Notes: generated from the letters alone by a model not told the origin. Shown: positions 17,452 to 27,264, counted from the first letter of the stretch. The stretch: 64,000 nucleotides of DNA from Actinomadura opuntiae (GCF_030283205.1 NZ_JASNWF010000002.1:547828-611827); one strand, 5' to 3'. Translations and numbers: made by a program.

Positions 17452-18318
17452 GTGACGCCCGTCATCGCCGCCACCCGCGAGGAACTGGACGCCGCCCGCG
17501 GCGGGGTGGCGGGCGCTCTGGCGCTCGTCCCGACCATGGGCGCGCTGCACGAGGGGCACCGGTCCCTGATCCGCGAGGCGCGGCGGCGCGCGGACGCGGT
17601 CGCGGTGAGCATCTTCGTCAACCCGCTGCAGTTCGGGCCGAACGAGGACTTCGACCGCTACCCCCGCACGTTCGAGGCCGACCTCGAGGCCTGCGCGGCG
17701 GAGGGCGTCGACATCGTGTTCGCGCCGTCCCGCGAGGTCATGTACCCGGGCGAGCCCGAGGTCACGGTCCGGTCGGGGCCGATGGGCGAGCGGGTGGAGG
17801 GCGCCGCGCGGCCCGGCCACTTCGACGGAATGCTCACGGTCGTGCTGAAGTTGTTGAACCTGGTGCGTCCGGACGTGGCGGTCTTCGGGCAGAAGGACGC
17901 CCAGCAGCTGGCGATGATCCGCCGGATGGTCGCCGACCTCAACGTGCCGGTCGAGATCGTCGGCGCGCCGACCGTCCGCGAGCGGGACGGGCTGGCGCTG
18001 TCGAGCCGCAACCGGTACCTGTCGCCGGACGAGCGGCGCACGGCCCTCGCGCTGTCGCGGGCGCTGTACGCGGGCGCCGACGCGGTGGACGAGGGGCCGG
18101 AGGCGGTGGTCGGCGCGGCGGCGGCCGTGCTGGACAAGGCCGCCGGCGCCGAGCCGCCGCTCGAGCTCGACTACCTGGTGCTCGTCGACCCGTCCACGTT
18201 CCTCCAGGTCACGACCGGCTACACCGGTCCGGCCGTGCTCGCCGCCGCCGGCCGCGTCGGCGCCACCCATCTGATCGACAACCTGCCCCTCCAGCTCGTC
18301 ACCCCGAAGGAGCGCTGA
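17452..18318 (+). CDS. panC: pantothenate synthetase (pantoate-beta-alanine ligase)
   Basis: Condenses pantoate and beta-alanine using ATP, giving pantothenate for CoA. The nucleotidyl-transferase HIGH-type motif appears as [13 protein letters not shown], followed by [20 protein letters not shown], the pantoate-binding [31 protein letters not shown] and the LSSRNRYLS loop. Full length at 288 residues. GTG start at 17452. The stop overlaps the panD start (TGATG at 18316-18320), so the enzyme that makes beta-alanine is co-translated with the enzyme that uses it. Confidence 0.97.
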   Translation: MTPVIAATREELDAARGGVAGALALVPTMGALHEGHRSLIREARRRADAVAVSIFVNPLQFGPNEDFDRYPRTFEADLEACAAEGVDIVFAPSREVMYPGEPEVTVRSGPMGERVEGAARPGHFDGMLTVVLKLLNLVRPDVAVFGQKDAQQLAMIRRMVADLNVPVEIVGAPTVRERDGLALSSRNRYLSPDERRTALALSRALYAGADAVDEGPEAVVGAAAAVLDKAAGAEPPLELDYLVLVDPSTFLQVTTGYTGPAVLAAAGRVGATHLIDNLPLQLVTPKER

Positions 18319-18734
18319 TGTTCCGGACGATGTTCAAGTCGAAGATCCACCGCGCCACCGTCACCCAGGCGGACCTGCACTACGTGGGCTCGCTCACCCT
18401 GGACCAGGACCTGATGGACGCCGCGGACCTGCTGCCCGGCGAGCAGGTGCACATCGTCGACATCGACAACGGCGCCCGCCTGGAGACCTACCTGATCGCG
18501 GGCGAGCGCGGCTCCGGCGTGATCGGCATCAACGGGGCGGCGGCGCGGCTGGTGCAGCCCGGCGACCTGGTGATCATCATCGCGTACGCGCAGATGACCG
18601 ACGCCGAGGCGCGCGAGTTCGAGCCGCGCGTGGTGCACGTCGACCGCTCCAACCGGATCATCTCGCTGGGCTCCGACCCGGCCGAGCCGGTTCCGGGCGG
18701 CGACGACGTCCGGGGCGACCTCGTGCATCGCTGA
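18318..18734 (+). CDS. panD: aspartate 1-decarboxylase (pyruvoyl enzyme precursor)
   Basis: Makes beta-alanine from aspartate. The zymogen self-cleaves between Gly24 and Ser25 (YVGSLT) to create the pyruvoyl group; both residues are present, as are Lys9 and Tyr22. The 138-residue length fits, with the usual variable C-terminal tail. Overlaps panC by one base. A stable hairpin at 18760 probably ends the panCD transcript. Confidence 0.97.
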   Translation: MFRTMFKSKIHRATVTQADLHYVGSLTLDQDLMDAADLLPGEQVHIVDIDNGARLETYLIAGERGSGVIGINGAAARLVQPGDLVIIIAYAQMTDAEAREFEPRVVHVDRSNRIISLGSDPAEPVPGGDDVRGDLVHR

Positions 18735-18759
18735 CGGCCTCGGCCCGCGGGCAGGGCGG

Positions 18760-18787
18760 CCGCGCATCCCCCGGGCGGGGTGCGCGG
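18760..18787 (+). terminator. terminator hairpin after panD
   Basis: CCGCGCA (18760-18766) pairs with TGCGCGG (18781-18787), and CCCC/GGGG continues the stem with one bulged T. It starts 25 bp after the panD stop. Confidence 0.6.
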
Positions 18788-18801
18788 TCGTCCTGCTATC
18801 T

Positions 18802-18855
18802 GGGGTTTTACCCCGAAATCGGGGGTCGAGCGTTCGGAGTTCCCAGGGATAATGT
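18802..18855 (+). promoter_or_regulatory. two overlapping dyads and -10 box before nadB
   Basis: GGGG-TTTTA-CCCC (18802-18814) shares its CCCC with CCCCGA-AA-TCGGGG (18811-18824), so the two hairpins are mutually exclusive. A -10-like TAATGT lies at 18850-18855, placing a start site near 18862. The dyads are where an activator or repressor would sit. No NAD-linked regulator is nearby. Confidence 0.5.
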
Positions 18856-18889
18856 CACAATGACGAGAACCGATCCCCGAGGAGGGCTC

Positions 18890-20542
18890 ATGATCCCTTC
18901 CGTTCTCGACGCCCCCGCCCCCGGCTGGACCGCCGACGCCGACGTGGTCGTCATCGGCTCCGGCATCGCCGGCCTGGTCGCGGCGCTGCGCTGCCGCCCG
19001 CACGGGCGCGTCCTGCTCGTCACCAAGGCCCTGCTCGACGCCGGCTCCACCCGCTGGGCGCAGGGCGGCATCGCCTCCGCCCTCGCCCCCGACGACACCC
19101 CCGACGACCACCTCGCCGACACCCTCACCGCCGGGGTCGGCCTCTGCGACGAGGCCGCCGTCCGCGTGCTCGTCACCGAGGGCCCGGACGCCGTCCTCGG
19201 GCTGATCGAGCTCGGCGCCGCCTTCGACCGCGCCGGAGACGGCGAGATCGCGCTGACCCGCGAGGGCGGCCACCACCGCCGCCGCATCGCCCACGCGGGC
19301 GGCGACGCGACCGGCGCCGAGATCAGCCGCGCCCTGCTCGCCGAGCTGAAGGACTCCGGCGTCGAGGTCATCGAGCACGCGCTGGTCCTCGACCTGCTGA
19401 AGGACGCCGCCGGACGCGCCGCCGGCGTGACCCTGCACGTGATGGGCGAGGGCCAGCCGCACGGCGTCGGCGCCGTCCGCGCCCGCGCCGTGGTGCTGGC
19501 CACCGGCGGCCTCGGCCAGGTGTTCTCCGCCACGACCAACCCCGAGGTGTCGACCGGCGACGGCGTCGCGCTCGCACTGCGCGCCGGCGCCGCCGTCACC
19601 GACCTGGAGTTCGTCCAGTTCCACCCGACCCCGCTGTGGCTCGGCGCGGACGCGCGGGGCCAGCAGCCGCTGATCTCCGAGGCCGTCCGCGGGGAGGGCG
19701 CCCACCTCGTCGACCACTCCGGCGAGCGGTTCATGGTCGGCCGCCACGAGCTGGCCGAGCTCGCCCCGCGCGACGTCGTCGCCAAGGGGATCATGAACCG
19801 GATGCGGGAGACCGGCGAGCCCTGCATGCTGCTGGACGGCCGGCACTTCGGCGCGGCGATGTGGGAGCGGCGGTTCCCGACCATCCTGGCCGCCTGCCGG
19901 CACCACGGCATCGACCCGGTGACCGAGCCGATCCCGGTCGTGCCCGCCGCGCACTACTCCAGCGGCGGCGTCCGCACCGACCTCTACGGGCGCACGACCG
20001 TCCCCGGCCTGTACGCCTGCGGCGAGGTCGCCTGCACCGGCGTGCACGGCGCGAACCGGCTGGCGTCCAACTCCCTGCTGGAGGGCCTGGTCTTCGCCGC
20101 CCGCATCGCCACCGCCCTCACCGACGACCTGGCCGCCGCGGACTCCGCCGGTCCCGCGGACACGCTCGTCGCGGATGCGGTGGCGACTGGGGTCGGCGGG
20201 TTGGTCGATCCGGGGGCGCGGGGGGAGATCCAGCGGATCATGACGTCGTTCGCGGGCGTCCTGCGCAGCGCCGAGGGGCTCGACGCGGCGGCGCGGGAGC
20301 TGGCCGCCCTTCCACGCGGCGGCACCGGGCCCGGGGTGGAGGCGTGGGAGGCCACGAACCTGCACACCGTCGCGTCGGCGATCGTCGCCGCCGCGCGGCT
20401 GCGCGAGGAGACGCGCGGCAGCCACTGGCGGCAGGACTTCCCGGAACGGTCCGACGGGCGCTGGCGCGGCCATCTGGTCACGCGGCTGGCGGGGAACGTC
20501 CTGACGACGGCATACGAACCTCTCGAAGGGAACGACGAGTGA
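18890..20542 (+). CDS. nadB: L-aspartate oxidase
   Basis: FAD enzyme oxidising L-aspartate to iminoaspartate, the first step of de novo NAD synthesis. FAD-binding VVVIGSGIAGLVAAL at the N-terminus, STRWAQGGIASAL, ATGGLGQVFSATTNP, EFVQFHPTPLW and the C-terminal GEVACTGVHGANRLASNSLLEGLVF are diagnostic. 550 residues. The ATG at 18890 has AGGAGGG 4-5 bp upstream, which decides it over the ATG at 18860. nadA is not in this window. Its stop overlaps the nadC GTG by three bases (GTGA). Confidence 0.97.
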   Translation: MIPSVLDAPAPGWTADADVVVIGSGIAGLVAALRCRPHGRVLLVTKALLDAGSTRWAQGGIASALAPDDTPDDHLADTLTAGVGLCDEAAVRVLVTEGPDAVLGLIELGAAFDRAGDGEIALTREGGHHRRRIAHAGGDATGAEISRALLAELKDSGVEVIEHALVLDLLKDAAGRAAGVTLHVMGEGQPHGVGAVRARAVVLATGGLGQVFSATTNPEVSTGDGVALALRAGAAVTDLEFVQFHPTPLWLGADARGQQPLISEAVRGEGAHLVDHSGERFMVGRHELAELAPRDVVAKGIMNRMRETGEPCMLLDGRHFGAAMWERRFPTILAACRHHGIDPVTEPIPVVPAAHYSSGGVRTDLYGRTTVPGLYACGEVACTGVHGANRLASNSLLEGLVFAARIATALTDDLAAADSAGPADTLVADAVATGVGGLVDPGARGEIQRIMTSFAGVLRSAEGLDAAARELAALPRGGTGPGVEAWEATNLHTVASAIVAAARLREETRGSHWRQDFPERSDGRWRGHLVTRLAGNVLTTAYEPLEGNDE

Positions 20543-21396
20543 CACCCGAACTCTCGCAGAAGCTCAAGGACGCGGGGCTCGATCCACAGGCTGTGGAAAA
20601 CCTCGTCCGCACGGCGCTGGACGAGGACGGCCCGGTCGATGTGACCAGCGAGCCGATCTTCGCACCGGAGGCGTCGTCGACCGGGGACTTCCGGGCCCGC
20701 GAAGCGGGCGTCGTCGCCGGTATCCCGGTGGCCGCGGTCGTGTTCGAGCTGCTGGACGTGGATTACGAGGCGAAGGCCGCCGACGGCGACCGGGTCGTCC
20801 CCGGCCAGGTCCTGATCTCGGTCGAGGGGCCGACCAGGGCCGTGCTCCGCGCCGAACGGACGGCACTGAACCTGCTCACCCACCTGTCCGGAATCGCGAC
20901 CGCCGCCCGCCGCTGGACGGACGCGATGGAGGGCACCAAGGCGAAGGTCCGCGACACCCGCAAGACGCTGCCGGGCCTGCGCGCGCTGCAGAAGTACGCC
21001 GTGCACTGCGGCGGCGGCGTCAACCACCGCATGGGCCTGCACGACTCCGCGCTCATCAAGGACAACCACGTCGCGGCGGCCGGAAGCGTCACCAAGGCCT
21101 ACGAGGCGATCCGGGCGGTGTACCCGTCGCTGCACGTCCAGGTCGAGTGCGACACCCTTGACCAGGTGGAAGAGGCGCTCGCGGTGGGCGCGAAGAGCAT
21201 CCTGCTGGACAACATGACCGACGCCGAGATGGCCGAGGCGGTGCGGCTCGTCGCGGGCCGGGCGGAGCTGGAGGCCAGCGGTGGGCTTACCCTGGAGCGG
21301 GCCCGAGACGTCGCCGTGACCGGGGTGGACTACCTTGCCGTCGGTGCGCTGACGCACTCGGCGCGCGTGTTCGACATCGGCCTTGACTTCTCCTGA
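20539..21396 (+). CDS. nadC: nicotinate-nucleotide pyrophosphorylase (quinolinate phosphoribosyltransferase)
   Basis: Converts quinolinate and PRPP to nicotinate mononucleotide. Signatures: ALDEDGPVDVTSEP, LNLLTHLSGIATA, RDTRKTLPGLRALQKYAVHCGGGVNHRMGL and LIKDNHV, with IEVE-type strand replaced here by VQVECDTLDQVEEAL, then ASGGL and DYLAVGALTHSA. 285 residues, full length. GTG start overlapping the nadB stop. A type III pantothenate kinase gene follows 14 bp later, joining NAD and CoA synthesis in one probable transcript. Confidence 0.97.
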   Translation: MTPELSQKLKDAGLDPQAVENLVRTALDEDGPVDVTSEPIFAPEASSTGDFRAREAGVVAGIPVAAVVFELLDVDYEAKAADGDRVVPGQVLISVEGPTRAVLRAERTALNLLTHLSGIATAARRWTDAMEGTKAKVRDTRKTLPGLRALQKYAVHCGGGVNHRMGLHDSALIKDNHVAAAGSVTKAYEAIRAVYPSLHVQVECDTLDQVEEALAVGAKSILLDNMTDAEMAEAVRLVAGRAELEASGGLTLERARDVAVTGVDYLAVGALTHSARVFDIGLDFS

Positions 21397-21410
21397 CCAG
21401 CGGGGACCGG

Positions 21411-22193
21411 ATGCTGCTCACCATCGACGTCGGTAACACCCATACCGTCCTCGGCCTTTTCGAGGGCGAAGAGGTGATCGAGCACTGGAGGATCAACACC
21501 GATCCGCGGCGGACCGCCGACGAGATCGCGGTGGTCCTGCAGGGATTGGTCCAGCAGAGCCCGCTGCTGGCCGAGACCGACATCAGCGGCATCGCGCTGT
21601 GCTCCACGGTCCCGTCCGTCCTGCACGAGATGCGGGAGATGTGCCGCCGCTACTACGGCGACGTGCAGGCGGTGATCGTGGAGCCCGGCGTCAAGACCGG
21701 GGTGCCCATCCGGATGGACAACCCCAAGGAGGTCGGGGCCGACCGCATCGTGAACGCGCTGGCCGCCGTGCACACCCACGGCGGCCCGGCGATCGTGGTC
21801 GACTTCGGCACCGCGACGACGTTCGACGCCGTCTCCGCCAAGGGCGAGTACGTGGGCGGCGCCATCGCGCCCGGCATCGAGATCTCGATCGACGCGCTGT
21901 CGTCGCGCGGCGCCCAGCTGCACAAGATCGAGCTGGTCCGGCCGCGCAGCGTGATCGCCAAGAACACGGTGGAGGCGCTGCAGTCCGGCATCATCTTCGG
22001 CTTCGCCGGGCAGGTGGACGGCATCGTCGAGCGGATGACGGAGGAACTGGTCGACGACCCCGACGAGGTGACCGTCATCGCGACCGGCGGCCTCGCGCCG
22101 CTGGTGCTGGAGGAGTCCCGCAGCATCGACGTGTTCGAGCCGTGGCTCACCCTGATCGGGCTCCGGCTCATCTACCAGCGGAACACTCCCTGA
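21411..22193 (+). CDS. coaX: type III pantothenate kinase
   Basis: Phosphorylates pantothenate at the first committed step of CoA synthesis. Motifs of the ASKHA fold: LTIDVGNTHTVLGLF (phosphate 1), GADRIVNALAAVHTHG, VVDFGTATTFDAVS and GGAIAPGIEISIDAL, then VIATGGLAPL. 260 residues. Start ATG 21411. The 3' end overlaps the convergent MFS gene by 26 bp, so transcription of the two genes must collide or be terminated by another mechanism. Confidence 0.96.
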   Translation: MLLTIDVGNTHTVLGLFEGEEVIEHWRINTDPRRTADEIAVVLQGLVQQSPLLAETDISGIALCSTVPSVLHEMREMCRRYYGDVQAVIVEPGVKTGVPIRMDNPKEVGADRIVNALAAVHTHGGPAIVVDFGTATTFDAVSAKGEYVGGAIAPGIEISIDALSSRGAQLHKIELVRPRSVIAKNTVEALQSGIIFGFAGQVDGIVERMTEELVDDPDEVTVIATGGLAPLVLEESRSIDVFEPWLTLIGLRLIYQRNTP

Positions 22194-23391
22194 CGTCCGG
22201 ACGCGCCGTCCGGAGCGGGACGCGCGTCTGGCGGGAGACGTACACCAGGCACGCGCCCGCCAAAGCCGCCATGACGGTGAGGACTGCGCCGAGCGGGACC
22301 GCCTTCGCCAGGACGGTCAGCACCAGCGGCGCGAACATCCCGACATAGACCAGGGCATAGGCGACGGCGGTGAGGCCCGCCAGCTCGCCCGGTGCGGCGA
22401 TCCGCGCGACCTCGCCGAGCCCGTAGGTCAGCACGAACCCGTACCCGGCGCCGAGCACGACCGCCGTCACCGCGTTGAGGACGGGCAGCCCGGCGGTGAT
22501 GGTCAGCGCGGCGAGCAGCAGCCCGCAGGTGATCGCGCCGAGCCCGGCGGCGGCGACGAGCCGCGGATGCCGCGCCTCCAGCCGCCGCGCGAGGGGCTGT
22601 GCCGCCATGCCGGCCGCGAGGGTGAGCCCGGTGATCGCGCCCGCGTAGGCGATCGGCAGGTGGTGGACCGGGACGACCACCGGCAGCAGCGCGAACGCGC
22701 TGACGGGCGCGGCGAACGTCCAGACGGCGACCGGTGCGATCGTCCGCCGGAACGCGGGGTTGCGCACTCCGGACAGCCCGAGCCGCCGCCCGGCGCCCTC
22801 CGGGGGGCGCGGGACGCGGGTCTCCGGGACGCGGAACGCCGGCGGGACGGTCAGCAGCATGATCAGCAGGTGCGGCAGGTACGCGGTGACCAGCGGGTGC
22901 GGCGCCCACTGCGCGACGAGCGCCGACACCAGCGGCCCCGCGCCGAAGCCCGCCGAGACGGCGAGCGCGGTCATCCGCGTCCCCGACACCGGCATGAGCT
23001 CCTTCACCCACGCGGTGCCCGCGGCGAGGACGGCCCCGGTCACGACGCCGGCCAGCAGCCGGCCCGCGTACAGCAGCCACGGGGCCGCGACGCCCGCCAT
23101 CAGCACCAACGTGACCAGCGCGGACATGCACGCGAACGGCAGCGCGATCCGGCGCCGCCCGTACCGGTCGGACGCCGGCCCGCCGAGGACGAGCCCGGGC
23201 ACCAGCCCCAGCGCGTACACGCCGAACATGGCCTGCGCACCGCCGTCGCCGAGGTGCAGCCGGTCGGTGTAGAGCCCGAGCAGCGAGGCGAACTGGTTGG
23301 CGCCCCAGCCGACCCCGAACATGATCGAGGCGATCGGGAGCCAGCGGGCGCCACCGGACGAGGGGGATGAGGTGGACGAGGTGGTAGCCAT
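22168..23391 (-). CDS. MFS transporter
   Basis: 407 residues, twelve predicted helices. Between helices 2 and 3 the loop GGPASDRYGRRRIALPF is the MFS signature (GxxxDRxGRRR). The fold fits small-molecule or drug efflux permeases. ATG at 23391 with a G-rich site upstream. The gene is divergent from a LysR-type regulator, 142 bp between starts, which suggests it is the regulated target. The tail overlaps coaX antisense. Confidence 0.9.
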   Translation of the reverse strand: MATTSSTSSPSSGGARWLPIASIMFGVGWGANQFASLLGLYTDRLHLGDGGAQAMFGVYALGLVPGLVLGGPASDRYGRRRIALPFACMSALVTLVLMAGVAAPWLLYAGRLLAGVVTGAVLAAGTAWVKELMPVSGTRMTALAVSAGFGAGPLVSALVAQWAPHPLVTAYLPHLLIMLLTVPPAFRVPETRVPRPPEGAGRRLGLSGVRNPAFRRTIAPVAVWTFAAPVSAFALLPVVVPVHHLPIAYAGAITGLTLAAGMAAQPLARRLEARHPRLVAAAGLGAITCGLLLAALTITAGLPVLNAVTAVVLGAGYGFVLTYGLGEVARIAAPGELAGLTAVAYALVYVGMFAPLVLTVLAKAVPLGAVLTVMAALAGACLVYVSRQTRVPLRTARPDVRECSAGR

Positions 23392-23533
23392 GACCCCCTG
23401 TCTAGAAGGCTCCGTCCCGGTGGTCCCCGACGCTTCGCGAATCGTGAACGGCCCGGCGATGTGACGTCGGTAACGGGCCATAGTCGGGCGCCACCGGAGG
23501 TATAGGGCCGCATCGCGGGTTACCGTGACGAAC

Positions 23534-24499
23534 ATGGAACTGCGTGAGCTGGCCTCCTTCCTCGCGGTCGTCGAGGAAGGCCAGTTCTCGCGGGCCGCGG
23601 CACGGCTGTTCTTGTCGCCGCCCGCGGTCACCGCGCACGTCCAGCGGCTCGAACGGAAACTCGGCGTCCGGCTGCTGGAGCGGTCCCCGCTGCGGCTGAC
23701 CGAGGCGGGGGAGCGGTTCGTCCCGCACGCCCGCGCCGCCCTCGCGGCCGTCGACGCCGCCGCCGGCGCGGTCGCCGACCTGCGCGGCGAGGACGACGCG
23801 GTGTTCCGCGTCGGCGTGATGGGGCACGGGTCGGCGGAACTCACCCCGGCCATCGTGCGCGCGTACCGGCGGTCCCGGCCCGCGGCGCGGCTGACGATCG
23901 TGCCGCTGGACTTCACCGAGCACGTGTCCGCGCTGGTCGAGCGGAAGGTGGACGTCGCGTTCGTGCGCCCGGCGCCCGACGACGACCGGGTCGAGGCCGA
24001 CGTGCTGACCACCGAGCCGCGGATCGTCGGCGTCCCGGCGGACGGCCCGTTCGCGCAGGCCGGTGCGCTGCACCTCGCCGACGTCCTCGACCTGCCCATC
24101 GTCGCCGTGCCCGAGACCACGCCGAGCGTGTTCACCGACTACCTCTACTTCACCCCGGCGGTGAACGGCGAGCGCGGGCGGCGCGGCCCGGACGTGGCGC
24201 GCACCCCGCAGGACGTGCTGCTCAGCATCGCCGCCGGACGCGGCGTCGGGACGGGGCTGCGGTCGTTCGCCCGGTTCTATCCGTGGCCGGGCGTCCGGTA
24301 CCTCCCGATCCTGGACGCGCCGTGGGACAGCAGCGTCCTGGCGACCCGCCGCGGCGACGCCGACCCGCGCGTCCGCGCGTTCCGGACGGTCGCCGCCGCC
24401 CTGGCCCGCGACCTCGGCCCGCTCGTCGCGGCCGGCCCCGCCGATCACCCCGAACTCGTTCGCGGGGCGTGCGGCGGGCTGGATAGCCTTGAGCCGTGA
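23534..24499 (+). CDS. LysR-family transcriptional regulator
   Basis: 321 residues from ATG 23534; GTG 23525 is also possible. N-terminal winged helix LASFLAVVEEGQFSRAAARLFLSPPAVTAHVQRLERKLGVRLLERSPLRLTEAGE, then a periplasmic-binding-like effector domain (about 90-300). It is divergent from the MFS gene and probably responds to its substrate. It ends by overlapping lysS: the lysS GTG begins within its stop region (GTGA at 24496-24499). Confidence 0.92.
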   Translation: MELRELASFLAVVEEGQFSRAAARLFLSPPAVTAHVQRLERKLGVRLLERSPLRLTEAGERFVPHARAALAAVDAAAGAVADLRGEDDAVFRVGVMGHGSAELTPAIVRAYRRSRPAARLTIVPLDFTEHVSALVERKVDVAFVRPAPDDDRVEADVLTTEPRIVGVPADGPFAQAGALHLADVLDLPIVAVPETTPSVFTDYLYFTPAVNGERGRRGPDVARTPQDVLLSIAAGRGVGTGLRSFARFYPWPGVRYLPILDAPWDSSVLATRRGDADPRVRAFRTVAAALARDLGPLVAAGPADHPELVRGACGGLDSLEP

Positions 24500-25986
24500 G
24501 TGACGAGACCCTCGATGACCTTCCGGAGCAGATGCGCGTCCGCCGGGAGAAGCTCGACCGCCTGCGCGAGGCCGGCGTCGACCCCTACCCGGTGACCTTC
24601 CCGCGCACGGCGACGATCGCCGAGATCCGGGAGAAACACCCGGACCTGGAGCCGGGCACCGAGACGGGGGAGAAGGTCGGCGTCACCGGCCGCGTCATGC
24701 TGGTCCGCAACACCGGCAAGCTGTGCTTCGCCACGATCCGGGACGGCTCGGGCGACATCCAGATCATGCTGTCGCTGGCGAAGGTCGGGCAGGAGCGGCT
24801 CGACTTCTGGAAGCGCGAGGTCGACCTCGGCGACCACGTCGGCGTCGAGGGCGAGGTGATCACCTCCAGGCGCGGCGAGCTGTCGATCATGGCGGACGGG
24901 TTCGCGATCACCTCCAAGTGCCTGCGGCCGCTGCCGGAGAAGCACGCCGGCCTCACCGACCCCGAGGCCCGGGTGCGGCAGCGCTACGTCGACCTGATCG
25001 TCAACGACGAGGCCCGGAAGATGGCGCGGATCCGCAGCGCCACCGTGCGCGCCGTCCGCGACTTCTGGCACGAGGAGGGGTACCTCGAGGTCGAGACCCC
25101 GATGCTGCAGCCGATCCACGGCGGGGCGGCGGCGCGTCCGTTCAGGACGCACATCAACGCCTACGACATGGAGCTGTACCTGCGGATCGCGATCGAGCTG
25201 TACCTCAAGCGGCTCGTCGTCGGCGGCATCGAGAAGGTCTTCGAGATCAACCGCAACTTCCGCAACGAGGGCGCCGACTCCACCCACAACCCCGAGTTCA
25301 CCATGCTCGAGGCGTACGGGACGTACCTCGACTACAACGACATGGCCGACCTGACCCAGCGGATGTACCAGAAGGCGGTCGTCGCCGCCCTCGGCACGTC
25401 CGTGGTCGTGCACGACGGCGTCGAGATCGACCTCGGCCTGCCCGAGTGGCCGCGGATCACGCTGTACGGGTCGGTGTCGGAGGCGCTGGGCGAGGAGATC
25501 ACCCCGCACACGCCGATCGAGACCGTCCGCAAGCTCGCCGACGCCCGCGGCATCACCTGGGACCCCAAGTGGGGGCAGGGCAAGCTCGTCCAGGAGATCT
25601 TCGAGGAGCTGATCGAGCACACCCTGGTCCAGCCGACGTTCGTCATGGACTACCCGCTGGAGACCTCGCCGCTGACCCGCCAGCACCGCGCCGAGCCGCT
25701 GCTCACCGAGAAGTGGGACCTGATCGGGTTCGGCACCGAGCTCGGCACCGCCTACTCCGAGCTGGTCGACCCGGTCGAGCAGCGCCGCCGGCTGACCGAG
25801 CAGTCGCTGCTGGCGGCGGGCGGCGACCCCGAGGCCATGCAGCTGGACGAGGACTTCCTGCGCGCGCTGGAGTACGCGATGCCGCCGACCGGCGGGATGG
25901 GCGCCGGCATCGACCGGATGATCATGGCGTTCACCGGCAAGGGCATCCGCGACACGATCCTGTTCCCGCTGGTCAAGCCCGAATAG
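24496..25986 (+). CDS. lysS: lysyl-tRNA synthetase, class II
   Basis: Charges tRNA-Lys. An N-terminal OB-fold (about 55-165, VTGRVMLVRNTGKLCFATIRDG) precedes the class II catalytic core: motif 1 around ARIRSATVRAVRDFWHEEGYLEVETPML, motif 2 FEINRNFRNEGADSTHNPEF, motif 3 GMGAGIDRMIM. 496 residues. The GTG start is coupled to the upstream LysR stop, an unusual pairing for an essential gene, which may also have its own promoter inside the LysR gene. Its 3' end overlaps the convergent P450 by 14 bp. Confidence 0.97.
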   Translation: MSDETLDDLPEQMRVRREKLDRLREAGVDPYPVTFPRTATIAEIREKHPDLEPGTETGEKVGVTGRVMLVRNTGKLCFATIRDGSGDIQIMLSLAKVGQERLDFWKREVDLGDHVGVEGEVITSRRGELSIMADGFAITSKCLRPLPEKHAGLTDPEARVRQRYVDLIVNDEARKMARIRSATVRAVRDFWHEEGYLEVETPMLQPIHGGAAARPFRTHINAYDMELYLRIAIELYLKRLVVGGIEKVFEINRNFRNEGADSTHNPEFTMLEAYGTYLDYNDMADLTQRMYQKAVVAALGTSVVVHDGVEIDLGLPEWPRITLYGSVSEALGEEITPHTPIETVRKLADARGITWDPKWGQGKLVQEIFEELIEHTLVQPTFVMDYPLETSPLTRQHRAEPLLTEKWDLIGFGTELGTAYSELVDPVEQRRRLTEQSLLAAGGDPEAMQLDEDFLRALEYAMPPTGGMGAGIDRMIMAFTGKGIRDTILFPLVKPE

Positions 25987-27217
25987 TCACCGGCAGGTCG
26001 CGCAGCCCGCGCAACACCAGGTTGTCGCGGTACACCAGGTCGCCGTCGCCGGCCGCGAGGGCCACGTCGCGCTCGAACAGCTTCTTCAGCGCGATCTGGC
26101 CCTCCAGCCGGGCGAGCGGCGCGCCGAGGCAGAAGTGGACGCCGTGCCCGAACGCCAGGTGGCGCGGCGCGTCCCGCCCCTCCGCGTATCGCCCGAGGTC
26201 GAGACGGTCCGGGTCGGCGAACACCGACGGGTCCCGGTTGGCGGCGCCGGTCAGCAGCAGGACGAGCCGTCCCCGCTCGATCAGGGAGCCGCCGAGTTCG
26301 ACGTCCTCCAGCGCGGCCCGCAGCGTCAGCTGGACGGGCGGGTCGTAGCGCAGCAGCTCCTCCACGGCCGCAGCGACGTTGCCCGGATGCTCCCGGAACG
26401 CGGCGAGCTGCTCCGGATGCCGCAGCAGCGCCAGCGCGCCGTTCCCGATCAGGTTGACGGTCGTCTCGTGGCCCGCGACGAGCAGCAGCACGCACGTCGC
26501 GAGGAGTTCCTCCTCCGACAGGACGTCGCCGCCGTCGGAGACGCCCACCAGCGCGCTCAGCAGGTCGTCGCGCGGGTCCGCGCGGCGCTCGGCGGCCAGC
26601 TCGCGGAAGTAGGCGGCGAACTCCGAGCGCGCCTCGTCCCGCAGCGCGATCTCCGCCTCGGGCAGCAGGAAGTCGGGGTCCAGGCCGCGGGCCAGGGCGT
26701 CCGACCAGCCCTTGAAGAGGTCCCGGTCGCGCGGCGGGACGCCCAGCATCTCGCTGATCACGATGACGGGCAGCGGGTACGCCAGCGCCGCGATCAGGTC
26801 GACGTCGCCGGACGCGCCGTCCAGCAGCTCGTCCACCAGCGCCTCGACCCGCGACCGCAGCCGCTCGACCAGCCGCGGTGTGAACGCCTTGCTGACGAGC
26901 CGGCGCAGCCTGGTGTGGTCGGGCGGGTCCATCGTCAGGAACGAGCGGTTCCGTTGCGGCGCCTCGCGCCACAGGCCGCCGCCCTCGGGCCGGTGCCCGA
27001 ACCGCGGGTCCCGCAGCACCTGCTCGCAGAGTTCATAGGACGTGCTGACCCACAGCCCCACGGTCGTTCGCCGCAGCCTGCCGCCCGCCGCGAGCTCCCG
27101 GTAGTGCGCGTAGGGATCGGCATGGAAGGCGGTATCGGACGGGTCGAATCCGAGGATCGCCGCCGCGTCCGCGTCCTGCCGCGAGGCCCGCGCCACCTGT
27201 TCCCGCGTGTCCGTCAT
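25973..27217 (-). CDS. cytochrome P450
   Basis: 414 residues. I-helix VAGHETTVNLIGNG (AGxET), ExxR in EELLRYDPPVQL, heme loop FGHGVHFCLGAPLARLE. C-helix PPDHTRLRRLVSKAFTPRLVERL. N-terminal FDPSDTAFHADPYAHYRELA is typical of CYP107-like enzymes. Start ATG 27217 chosen; GTG 27229 adds four residues, and neither has a clear ribosome-binding site. A LacI-type regulator lies upstream on the same strand with 47 bp between. No dedicated ferredoxin gene is present. Confidence 0.93.
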   Translation of the reverse strand: MTDTREQVARASRQDADAAAILGFDPSDTAFHADPYAHYRELAAGGRLRRTTVGLWVSTSYELCEQVLRDPRFGHRPEGGGLWREAPQRNRSFLTMDPPDHTRLRRLVSKAFTPRLVERLRSRVEALVDELLDGASGDVDLIAALAYPLPVIVISEMLGVPPRDRDLFKGWSDALARGLDPDFLLPEAEIALRDEARSEFAAYFRELAAERRADPRDDLLSALVGVSDGGDVLSEEELLATCVLLLVAGHETTVNLIGNGALALLRHPEQLAAFREHPGNVAAAVEELLRYDPPVQLTLRAALEDVELGGSLIERGRLVLLLTGAANRDPSVFADPDRLDLGRYAEGRDAPRHLAFGHGVHFCLGAPLARLEGQIALKKLFERDVALAAGDGDLVYRDNLVLRGLRDLPVTIRA

Positions 27218-27264
27218 AGGGCAAGTCACCCGAAATTAAGACGCGATGTCAATAGTGCCAGAAG

